This document shows, piece by piece, positions 9,547-17,861 of a DNA stretch of 33,465 nucleotides. The stretch spans positions 1 through 33,465 of the forward strand of contig JABUSV010000048.1 of the NCBI GenBank assembly GCA_021442555.1. The letters are read 5' to 3'. Within the stretch, counting starts at the first letter, position 1, and the number at the start of each line of letters is the position of its first letter. The notes under the pieces are model-generated. The model saw nothing but the letters and a program-made list of their open reading frames with translations, was not told the origin of the DNA and ran no database searches. The translations under genes were made by a program, and so were the position numbers. The stretch comes from Pseudobutyrivibrio sp. GTDB lineage: Bacteria; Bacillota; Clostridia; Lachnospirales; Lachnospiraceae.

Positions 9547-10100
9547 TGTTCATCCTCCTTTTTTGTTTCTGGAAAAATTATTTTATTAACGAAGAAGAAT
9601 ACTACCATTGAGATTCCTCCGTTAAGCACTGTTGTACCGATATTGTATACCCAGGCTGGAACTAAAAGTCCGGCCACTGCAACCCAGATGCAGTTTATTG
9701 AGTTTACAACACAGGTAATGATACAAAATGCAAACACATACCAGGCTATCTGTTTTCCTGCCTTGTCATGGTTTCTAAAGACAAATATCTTTTGTATAGG
9801 GAAGTTTATGACCTCACCTATTACCATGGCTACCATATATGCTGCAAAGTATGCAAGACCACCGTGGGCCTGATCATATCCTAAGATATTCCACTGAAAT
9901 GTCTCATTAAAGAGAGTAAGTGGTATTCCCGGCCATCCAAAGGATGTATCGCCAAGTCCTGCAAATGCCTTGGGCAAAAAGGTTAAAAGCAAATACTTAA
10001 ATACTGTAATCAGATTGCTAACTATTACAAACAATCCACCTTCTCTGACCCACTTGGCAAGCTTGGGATTCTTTTTCTCAAATCTTGTCCAAATATTCAC
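9540..10100 (-). CDS. GtrA-like small multi-TM membrane protein
   Basis: 186 aa, about four TM segments, FPIQKIFVFRNHDKAGKQIAWYVFAF signature. GTG start at 10100 overlaps the upstream GH3 stop (TAGTG); its own end overlaps the downstream GH3 start by 7 nt. Confidence 0.75.
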   Translation of the reverse strand: MNIWTRFEKKNPKLAKWVREGGLFVIVSNLITVFKYLLLTFLPKAFAGLGDTSFGWPGIPLTLFNETFQWNILGYDQAHGGLAYFAAYMVAMVIGEVINFPIQKIFVFRNHDKAGKQIAWYVFAFCIITCVVNSINCIWVAVAGLLVPAWVYNIGTTVLNGGISMVVFFFVNKIIFPETKKEDEQC

Positions 10101-12478
10101 TATTTCAGACTCCTTTCATATTCCTTGTTTAGTCTTCTGTTTCTAAAGAAACCTGATATCACTTTACCTAATCCCTTAAAGAAATGACCATTAGCTATTA
10201 CTACAATACCTTCTGTCATTCCCCTGTCTATTAAGCCACCACTCATTTTGTACATGGCTCTAAATGGCATATTGTAGATGAAAAAGATATTTAAATCCGG
10301 AATCCCAGCCTCGTAGGAAGCATCCATCTTCTTTTTCAAAATCTTGTAGATTAATCTGCAAAGTCCACTCTTGGCATCTTTCATCTGACATAAAGCATCA
10401 TTAATCTCTAATGGCCCTGTCTTTTCTTCTGGAAGTGCTCTGCCATATAATCTGGCAAACTCATCACGATGAACATTTCTTATATGACCTGAAGCATAGC
10501 TTAATAGCTTGGTTAAATCATAAGGTGCAACATCAGTTGTTCCTTTTATTTCTATTACGGTATCAAGTCTGATGTCTGCGCTGGATGCTCCTACCAAAAT
10601 AGTGTATTCTCCTGCTTCTGTCTCAAAAGAGTCAGTTGCTACATTAAAATACCTGAAGCTCTTATCATCAAATGGGATGGTGACAACCTTTTCTTCACCT
10701 GGCTTGAGAGAAACCTTGGTAAAACCTTTTAGTTCCTTATATGGTCTTATTACCGAGGTATCAGCTTTTCTAATATACATCTGAGCTATCTCTTCACCTG
10801 CCAATAAACCAGTATTTTTTATCTTAAAGGTGATGCCTATGTCGTTTATGTTAAGGTTGCTGTATTCAAAGGTTGTATAGCTTAGTCCAAAACCAAATGG
10901 AAACTGTACAGGTATCTCAGCCTTTTCGTAATATCTGTAGCCTACATATATTCCCTCTCTGTACTCCAGATTTCTATTCTCTACTCCATCGTAATGCTCT
11001 ATTGAGCAATCAGCATAGGAGTATGGATAAGACTCTGCAAGCTTGCCAGATGGATTAGCCTGACCTGTCAGTAAATCCAACATGGCGCTTGCTCCAGCCT
11101 GCCCTGTCAGATATCCATGAAGCAGACCACTTAGATTATCAATCCAAGGCATCTTCACAGCACTTCCTGCTGACATGATTCCAACCACCTTGGCACCAAG
11201 TCTGTGTAAGCTCTCCAGTTCTTTTATCTGGTATTCTGGAATATCCATGGAAAGTCTGTCAGCACCTTCTGACTCTGACACTTCGTCCAGTCCAAAGAAG
11301 AATAAAACAACATCTGCTTTATCTATATCTCTTACAACCTTTAACTTATACTTTTCTACCTCTTCTGATATTTTCTCTATATGAGTTGCATTAACTTGAG
11401 ATGAACCAGCTCCCTGGTATCTTGGTTTATCTGTAAACGGTCCTCTTAGGGCTACCTTACAGCCCGGCTTGAGAGGAAGTACATTGTCCTCGTTTTTAAG
11501 AAGTACTGCACTTTTTTGGGCTGCTTCTCTTGCAATATTATGATGAGACTCCTTATCAAAATCATCTGTTGTAGCAGGATGCTCTTTAAAATACTCTACT
11601 GCCTCGATGATTGGAACCAGTGCCTCATCAAGCTCTTCTTCTGAGAGTCTTCCACACTCAACTGCTTCAATCAGTTCTCTGGCAGATCCAAGGCCAGGAT
11701 TTGGCATCTCACAGTTAGACAGGCACTTAACACCATCAACATGGTCATTACTTGCGCCCCAGTCTGTTACTACTATTCCATCAAAGCCCCACTCTTTTCT
11801 TAAGATATCAACCAAAAGATGCTTGTTCTCATTTACATAACTGCCGTTTACTTCGTTGTAGGAAGACATAATAGCCTTGGCCCTGCCTTCCTTAACTGCT
11901 ATCTCAAAGCCTGTAAGATATATCTCCCTTAGAGTCTGTTCATCAACCACTGAATTCATGGCCATTCTTCTGTATTCACGGCTGTTTACCGCAAAATGCT
12001 TTGGACATGCATACACGCCCTGGCTCTGAATACCTCTTATATATGAAGCTGCCATCTTGCCTGCAAGAAAAGGATCCTCTGAAAAATATTCAAAGTTTCT
12101 TCCGCACAATGGTGATCTTTTGATATTAAGACCCGGTCCCAACAATACATTTACATTTTGTGCCTTGGCTTCCTGCCCCAGTGCCTCACCTATTTTTGTT
12201 CCCAGTCTCTCATCCCAACTGTTTGCTATTGTAGCTGCTGTAGGAAAGCAAGTAGCAGGAAGTGAATCATTCAATCCCAAATGATCGCCAGCACCATCAA
12301 GCTGTCTTCTAAGACCATGAGGTCCATCTGAGAATGTTATAGATGGAATTCCTTTTGAAGGTATGTCCCGAAGTTCCCATTCATTCTTACCTGATAACAG
12401 AGCTGCCTTCTCCTGTAAAGTTAAGCTTTCAATAATCTCACTTACGTTCATTTTCATCCCTCTAAGATTTGACAACAT
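10100..12478 (-). CDS. Canonical-order GH3 beta-glycosidase with an extra C-terminal region
   Basis: TIM barrel first (FSDGPHGLR, LCGRNFEYFSEDP, CPKHFAVNSREYRR, VVTDWGA), then SAVLLKNEDNVLPL, YPFGFGLSYTTFEY and an FnIII domain; no signal peptide. Confidence 0.9.
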   Translation of the reverse strand: MLSNLRGMKMNVSEIIESLTLQEKAALLSGKNEWELRDIPSKGIPSITFSDGPHGLRRQLDGAGDHLGLNDSLPATCFPTAATIANSWDERLGTKIGEALGQEAKAQNVNVLLGPGLNIKRSPLCGRNFEYFSEDPFLAGKMAASYIRGIQSQGVYACPKHFAVNSREYRRMAMNSVVDEQTLREIYLTGFEIAVKEGRAKAIMSSYNEVNGSYVNENKHLLVDILRKEWGFDGIVVTDWGASNDHVDGVKCLSNCEMPNPGLGSARELIEAVECGRLSEEELDEALVPIIEAVEYFKEHPATTDDFDKESHHNIAREAAQKSAVLLKNEDNVLPLKPGCKVALRGPFTDKPRYQGAGSSQVNATHIEKISEEVEKYKLKVVRDIDKADVVLFFFGLDEVSESEGADRLSMDIPEYQIKELESLHRLGAKVVGIMSAGSAVKMPWIDNLSGLLHGYLTGQAGASAMLDLLTGQANPSGKLAESYPYSYADCSIEHYDGVENRNLEYREGIYVGYRYYEKAEIPVQFPFGFGLSYTTFEYSNLNINDIGITFKIKNTGLLAGEEIAQMYIRKADTSVIRPYKELKGFTKVSLKPGEEKVVTIPFDDKSFRYFNVATDSFETEAGEYTILVGASSADIRLDTVIEIKGTTDVAPYDLTKLLSYASGHIRNVHRDEFARLYGRALPEEKTGPLEINDALCQMKDAKSGLCRLIYKILKKKMDASYEAGIPDLNIFFIYNMPFRAMYKMSGGLIDRGMTEGIVVIANGHFFKGLGKVISGFFRNRRLNKEYERSLK

Positions 12479-12502
12479 GTTAATACACAGATGTTTTGTC
12501 TG

Positions 12503-12531
12503 TATTTACGTTTTATCACATATATTTTCAA
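12503..12531 (-). promoter_or_regulatory. Putative sigma-A promoter for the GH3-GtrA-GH3 operon
   Basis: Minus strand TTGAAA (12531-12526), 17 bp, TAAATA (12508-12503), upstream of the start at 12478. Confidence 0.45.
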
Positions 12532-12546
12532 ATGAAGCATTCAAAG

Positions 12547-12576
12547 GATAACTTGTTAAATTTTCGTGATAACTTG
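12547..12576. promoter_or_regulatory. Candidate LytTR-type direct repeat
   Basis: GATAACTTG at 12547-12555 and again at 12568-12576: exact 9-mer repeat with a 12-bp spacer, 21-bp period, next to a LytTR regulator gene. Confidence 0.5.
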
Positions 12577-12608
12577 CATGATACATTTCTTTTTGTTATC
12601 TTCTAGAC

Positions 12609-13313
12609 ATGATTAATTTATGTATTGTGGAGGACGAAACAGACCAGGCAGATATACTGCAGGGTCTCATATCGGATTATGAAAAGTCTCATAACTGCCA
12701 GCTTTCTGTAACACACCTGTCTGATGGTATAGACCTGGTAGATGGCTACTGTGGGCAGTACGATATCATTCTTTTGGATATTCAGATGAAGCATATGAAT
12801 GGTATGGATGCTGCTGAAAAGATCAGAGCCTTGGATAATAATGTTGTTATTATCTTTATTACTTCCACCGTTCAATACGCTGTTCAGGGCTACGCTGTAG
12901 ATGCTTTGGGCTATGTTCTAAAGCCTGTCAGTGCCGCTGCTTTTGAGAAGCTTTTGGACAAATCCATTGATAAAGTTAATTCTTCCAGGGAAAAGGTCTA
13001 TATAAAGATCTCAGTAGAGGACAAGCAGCTTAAGCTTGACTGCCAGTCTATATACTATATAGAAAGTTCCAGAAACAATGTTGTTATTCACTGCAAAAAC
13101 GACAGTTTTGTTACTTCTGGTCCTCTTAAAAAGTTTGAGGAGTTATTATGGGACAAGGGATTTTTTAAATGTCACAATGCATATCTTGTCAATCTTTCAA
13201 TGGTTGATGCGATACAAAAGGAAGACGTAATCCTATTGGATAATACTACTTTGCCCATTAGCCGTAACAAGAAAAAAGAGTTTATGTCAGAGTTGACAAA
13301 GGATATTTTATGA
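12609..13313 (+). CDS. LytTR-family response regulator (AgrA/VirR type)
   Basis: Receiver domain (VEDE, DIILLDIQMKHMNGMDAAEKIR, KPVSAAAFEKLL) plus LytTR domain (YYIESSRNNVVIHC, FFKCHNAYLVNLSMVDAI, LPISRNKKKEF). Confidence 0.92.
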   Translation: MINLCIVEDETDQADILQGLISDYEKSHNCQLSVTHLSDGIDLVDGYCGQYDIILLDIQMKHMNGMDAAEKIRALDNNVVIIFITSTVQYAVQGYAVDALGYVLKPVSAAAFEKLLDKSIDKVNSSREKVYIKISVEDKQLKLDCQSIYYIESSRNNVVIHCKNDSFVTSGPLKKFEELLWDKGFFKCHNAYLVNLSMVDAIQKEDVILLDNTTLPISRNKKKEFMSELTKDIL

Positions 13314-14623
13314 TGCTTGTGACCTTTTTCAAACCTGAAATCCTTCAGGATACCCCAAGATTTTTTACCGCTATTGCCGAATGGCTTGCAGTCTTCATAT
13401 ATCTTTTTATGTTCAAAAAAAGATATACTGGTCCTAGACTGTGGCTAAGCTGTGCAATAGCTTTTTTTATCATAGCAGCTCAACAGGCTGTTGCAGGTGT
13501 GCTATCCATATACTGGTGGATTCCATCCATGATACTTTCCGTTGCCATGATGTATATATTTATGTATGTTATCCTGGATATTACACCTCTAGATTGTGGA
13601 CTGTTTACCTCCACAGCCTTTGTATTGGCAGAGCTTTCTGCATCCTTGTACAGGCAGCTGTACGTATGGCTGATTGCGGAACGTACTGACACCTTCTTAG
13701 CATCTTTTATATTCATGATACTAATCTATTCCATTGTCTATTATTTCTTTTACAGGATTCAAAAAGACAACATACCTGACACCGTAGACCTGGGCACTAC
13801 CCTAAGCGAGCTGTCCGGTGCAGTAATCACAGCACTTGGTGCATTTTTCATGAGCAATATCAGCTTTGTTTGGACCAACACTCCATTTTCTGCCACCAGC
13901 AACATGCTGTACGTTAGAACTCTTGTAGACTTTGGAGGGCTTCTGATGCTTATTACACAGCAAGACAGACGTACTCAGCTTATGATCAAGCACGAAAAGG
14001 ATGCCATAGACCAACTGTTTCATAAGCAATACAATCAATATCGTCAAACCCTGGATAACTCAGAGCTATTAAGGAAGGAAATGCACGACCTCAAACACTA
14101 TCTGGCAGCTCTAAGAGGTGAAGACGACCCAGTCAAGCGAGAGGAAGTTCTGGCTGATATGGAACAGGCAATTGCTATTCAGGAATCCTTCATGAACACT
14201 GGCAATCAGGTGTTAGATGTTATATTAACAGGAAAAAGTCTTGCCTGCAGCAAGGCTAAAATTACCTTAAGTGCAATGGTTGACGGCAGTCTGTTAGAGG
14301 GTATACATGTTAAGGATATTTGCTCTTTGTTTGGAAATATACTGGATAATGCCATTGAGGCTACTCAGCAGGTTGAAGATGTAGATATGCGTCTGATTAA
14401 TCTTTCCATGCACAAGACCAATCAGTTTATAGTAATAGAATGCGAGAATTATTTTACTTCAAAAATCAGCAGTTCTGATATGCCTCGCACCACAAAAAAC
14501 GACACCATTCACCATGGTTATGGATTAAAATCCATCAATCAGGTAGCGGACAAATATCATGGTGGCATGACAATATCGGTAGAAAATAATTGGTTTAAAA
14601 TAAAAGTACTGCTAAGCAAATAG
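13310..14623 (+). CDS. GHKL-family sensor histidine kinase (AgrC-like)
   Basis: Multi-TM N-terminus; KEMHDLKHYLAALRG phospho-acceptor region; LFGNILDNAIEAT N-box; GYGLKSINQVADKYHG G-box; 4-nt overlap with the regulator gene. Confidence 0.9.
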   Translation: MMLVTFFKPEILQDTPRFFTAIAEWLAVFIYLFMFKKRYTGPRLWLSCAIAFFIIAAQQAVAGVLSIYWWIPSMILSVAMMYIFMYVILDITPLDCGLFTSTAFVLAELSASLYRQLYVWLIAERTDTFLASFIFMILIYSIVYYFFYRIQKDNIPDTVDLGTTLSELSGAVITALGAFFMSNISFVWTNTPFSATSNMLYVRTLVDFGGLLMLITQQDRRTQLMIKHEKDAIDQLFHKQYNQYRQTLDNSELLRKEMHDLKHYLAALRGEDDPVKREEVLADMEQAIAIQESFMNTGNQVLDVILTGKSLACSKAKITLSAMVDGSLLEGIHVKDICSLFGNILDNAIEATQQVEDVDMRLINLSMHKTNQFIVIECENYFTSKISSSDMPRTTKNDTIHHGYGLKSINQVADKYHGGMTISVENNWFKIKVLLSK

Positions 14624-14638
14624 CCTGGCAGTACTTTT
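14602..14638. terminator. Intrinsic terminator overlapping the kinase stop codon
   Basis: AAAAGTACTGC (14602-14612) / GCAGTACTTTT (14628-14638); the TAG stop (14621-14623) lies in the loop; A/T tracts on both sides suit both convergent genes. Confidence 0.75.
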
Positions 14639-14647
14639 TCAATATAC

Positions 14648-17044
14648 TTAATCAAATTTTAGAATCAGCTCAAGAACTCTTTTTGCACATTTTTGTATGT
14701 CATTTCTTGTAATGGCTCCCATATCCAGGGCTTTTTTTACTCTCTTTGGATAACCACAAGCCATCTTCACATCGTTACCTGCGAGTATCTCCTTATAATG
14801 TTCGCCTCTGGTCCACCAGTCTGTGGTAACCATTCCATCAAAACCCCACTCATCACGAAGTATGCCATCCAATAGTTCCTTGCACTCAGAGGCTCTGTGT
14901 CCATTGATGACATTGTATGAGGTCATAATAGTCCATGGCTTTGCTTCTTTGACTATTATCTCAAACTGCTTAAGATATATTTCTCTTAGTGCTCGTTCTG
15001 ATACTCTTGAATCACAATGCTTTCTGTTTGTTTCCTTGTTGTTGGCGGCAAAATGTTTAACAGAACAAGCCACATTGTTAGACTGTATACCTCTGACCAT
15101 AGCAGCAGCCAACTTTCCAGTAAGAAGTGGATCTTCTGAATAGTATTCAAAATTACGTCCACAAAGAGGATTCCTGTGAATGTTTACTGCAGGTGTCAGC
15201 CATATAGCCAGATTATTCTCCTTGAGTTCTGCGGCGCCTGCCGTGCCTACCTGCTCTATTAAGGCTTCGTTCCAGCTGCATGCTAATGTAGTAGCACATG
15301 GCCAGGCAGTAGTTGCCACACCACAGCATGGGTTGATGCGAACCCCGGCTGGCCCGTCTGATGTCATTATACTTGGGATTCCATATTCTGGCATGTTGCC
15401 CATACCCCATGTGTTAGCCACGCCAAGATTAGGCTGGCCTCCTAAAAGCTCAATAAGCTCCTCAGTCTCCATCTGATTCAAAAAATCATCAAGACTAAGC
15501 TTATCTTCTGCTACATCAATAAGAGGATGTTTGCCCTCTTTGCAGGTGGAAAACAAAAATACACTTTCCCGTCCTCTCACTGCTGGAGCATAGCCTTCCT
15601 CTGTACCAGGAATCATTTTATCAAATATACAATCGTCTTTATCATTAGGTTGTCCTGCAGGTAAACTCTCATAGGTGCCGTCTGACAATAGTCTTTTTTC
15701 AAGCTGTGTAGGAGCACACCGACTGACTAACTGCTGAAGTATGGTATCCTTTTCAACAGTTATGGTACCAGCTTCAAACACATCACTTATATTGCTTCCA
15801 ACATACAGTCCATATTCACCTGCTTCAAGTACATAGGCTGATTTTGCAATTATGCCCAAGTCGTCATAGGAAGACATCATATACCTGTTAAAACTAAGTT
15901 GAAGCTTTTCCTTTTCACCAGGTAAGAGCTCCTTAGTTTTTTTAAAGGCAACAAGGCTCTTTTTTGACTTTGACAGCTTTAAAGAAGGAGCCGTAACATA
16001 CAACTGCACAACTTCTTTTCCTGCTGCATTTCCCGTGTTTGTTACTGTTACATCTACTATTATTTTATCATTGGATTTGGCACAGTCATTTACTTGTATA
16101 GCAAAGCTGGTATAGCTTAGACCATAACCAAATGGGTATACTCTTGGCTTGTTAAAAGTCTCAAAATATCTATAACCTACAAAAATATCCTCTATGTAAT
16201 CCACATAATCATAGCTTTGATGAAAACCTGCTGTGGATGGATAGTCTTCAAGTGACGCCGCATAGGTATCAACCAGCTTTCCGCTGGGATATTTGATACC
16301 GCATATTACTTCAGCTGCTGCACTTCCGCCCTCCATTCCACCCTGACCTATATTTAGACAGGCTGATATTCTATCATCATCTCTGATCCAGCTTGTATCT
16401 ATTATTCCACCAATATTTAATATAACACCTACTTTATCATATAAAGATGTTACCTTTTCTATAAGTGTTTTTTCTGACTGTGTCAGATAAAAATCTCCAT
16501 CTGGGAAAATCTCACCTGAGAGCTTTGGCATAGACGTCTCCGACTCCCATGGGTTATATTCACCTTCATACACTACAGTGGAACGATCCCAGCCTTCTCC
16601 AGAGAATCGACTAATAAAAATAAGTGCTACATCAGAGTTTTTGGAAGCCTCCTTGTACATGTCATCACTAAGTACAGGTTCTGATATCATGCCAGCAGCG
16701 GCCCCCTTTGAATACATATCCAGCACGTAGTCTCTGTAATAATCTGAAAGAGGTTCAAACACAACTACATGCTCTGTTTCCTTTAGCCCCTGGTAGACGT
16801 TTTTTATATACCTGGTATATACATCACCACTTCCGCCGCCGCCTTTTACATAATCAAAAGAACCCTTTCCAAACAGTGCTACCTTTGCATTCTTTTTTAG
16901 CGGGAAAAGCCCATTATTCTTTAATAAAACAATTCCTTCAGTAGCAGCTTCCTTGGATAAAGCTATATGCCTGCTACTGCAGGTTACCCTTTCATCCCCA
17001 AGAGGAAGATTTGGCTGATATTTCAATCTAGCCCATTTTTCCAT
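14648..17044 (-). CDS. Domain-permuted GH3 beta-glycosidase, cytoplasmic
   Basis: 798 aa: GIVLLKNNGLFPL and YPFGYGLSYTSF come first, then TSDGPAGVR, LCGRNFEYYSEDP, VKHFAANNKETNR and TTDWWTRGEH; no signal peptide or TM. Confidence 0.9.
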   Translation of the reverse strand: MEKWARLKYQPNLPLGDERVTCSSRHIALSKEAATEGIVLLKNNGLFPLKKNAKVALFGKGSFDYVKGGGGSGDVYTRYIKNVYQGLKETEHVVVFEPLSDYYRDYVLDMYSKGAAAGMISEPVLSDDMYKEASKNSDVALIFISRFSGEGWDRSTVVYEGEYNPWESETSMPKLSGEIFPDGDFYLTQSEKTLIEKVTSLYDKVGVILNIGGIIDTSWIRDDDRISACLNIGQGGMEGGSAAAEVICGIKYPSGKLVDTYAASLEDYPSTAGFHQSYDYVDYIEDIFVGYRYFETFNKPRVYPFGYGLSYTSFAIQVNDCAKSNDKIIVDVTVTNTGNAAGKEVVQLYVTAPSLKLSKSKKSLVAFKKTKELLPGEKEKLQLSFNRYMMSSYDDLGIIAKSAYVLEAGEYGLYVGSNISDVFEAGTITVEKDTILQQLVSRCAPTQLEKRLLSDGTYESLPAGQPNDKDDCIFDKMIPGTEEGYAPAVRGRESVFLFSTCKEGKHPLIDVAEDKLSLDDFLNQMETEELIELLGGQPNLGVANTWGMGNMPEYGIPSIMTSDGPAGVRINPCCGVATTAWPCATTLACSWNEALIEQVGTAGAAELKENNLAIWLTPAVNIHRNPLCGRNFEYYSEDPLLTGKLAAAMVRGIQSNNVACSVKHFAANNKETNRKHCDSRVSERALREIYLKQFEIIVKEAKPWTIMTSYNVINGHRASECKELLDGILRDEWGFDGMVTTDWWTRGEHYKEILAGNDVKMACGYPKRVKKALDMGAITRNDIQKCAKRVLELILKFD

Positions 17045-17047
17045 ATC

Positions 17048-17386
17048 CTATTGCTCCTTTACTACTGTAAGAAGCATCTTAAATCTGTCCTTGGCCTTTA
17101 CTGAGTGCGGTACCCCTGATGGCATTACGATACCTTCTCCTGCCTTTACTACATATGATTTGTCAGCTATGGTAATATGCGCTTCACCCTCTAATACGTT
17201 AACAAAAGCATCTCCTGGTGCAGCATGAGTACTCACTCCCTCTCCTGCATCAAAAGCCATAAGTGTCATTGCTACTGCCGGTCTTTGAGCCATTGTAAGA
17301 CTGGCTACTGAGCCTTCCTGATAATCTATCAAATCCTTGATAGTTACAATTGTTTCATGTTCAATATTTTTTATTAATTCGCTCAT
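17048..17386 (-). CDS. Small cupin-domain protein
   Basis: GEGVSTHAAPGDAFVNVLEGEAHI...GEGIVMPSGVPHSV cupin motifs. Confidence 0.8.
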   Translation of the reverse strand: MSELIKNIEHETIVTIKDLIDYQEGSVASLTMAQRPAVAMTLMAFDAGEGVSTHAAPGDAFVNVLEGEAHITIADKSYVVKAGEGIVMPSGVPHSVKAKDRFKMLLTVVKEQ

Positions 17387-17391
17387 ATTTT

Positions 17392-17724
17392 TTACTCCTT
17401 TACTGTTATCTGTAAAAACTTCGCATCTTTGTTTCCATCAACACTGTGTAATACATGAGATGGAACCATTATGACCTCCCCTTTATTAACAGGATATGTG
17501 TTATTCCCATACTTAATCTCTATGTATCCCTCTAACACATAATAAAGAGTATCTCCATAATACTCTTCTTCACTTACATTTTCAAAATCTGAAAATGCCA
17601 TTAGTACAACGCTGGTATCACAGTCTCTTGTCAATGCCTTACTAACAACCTGATGAGGCTTAATATCAATAAGCTCATTTAATGATTTTGCCCTTTCGAT
17701 TGGTATGTTTTTTAGCTGCGCCAT
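17392..17724 (-). CDS. Small cupin-domain protein with degenerate metal motif
   Basis: YYGDTLYYVLEGYIEIKYG...KGEVIMVPSHVLHSV; GGAGGGG ribosome-binding site. Confidence 0.75.
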   Translation of the reverse strand: MAQLKNIPIERAKSLNELIDIKPHQVVSKALTRDCDTSVVLMAFSDFENVSEEEYYGDTLYYVLEGYIEIKYGNNTYPVNKGEVIMVPSHVLHSVDGNKDAKFLQITVKE

Positions 17725-17799
17725 TTACCCCTCCTTCAACAATATCGTATATTCTGCCAGACAATACTCCCAAAATATTAAGCAAAATTACGTTCATAT

Positions 17800-17833
17800 G
17801 TATAGTATACTTAGTGTATAATATAAAAATCAA
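17800..17833. promoter_or_regulatory. Overlapping divergent promoters of hypB and the cupin-GH3 operon
   Basis: Plus-strand -10 TATAAT at 17817-17822; minus-strand TTGATT (17833-17828), 18 bp, TATACT (17809-17804); alternating half-sites GTATA-G-TATAC-TTAGT-GTATA at 17800-17820. Confidence 0.4.
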
Positions 17834-17861
17834 TTCATATATTTTTAGAATGGTATAAAAA

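Noticed and set aside
12592-12600. Third TTTGTTATC near-match to the LytTR half-site
   Set aside because: Opposite orientation to the pair, mismatched at the start, and overlaps the regulator leader; too weak to call.
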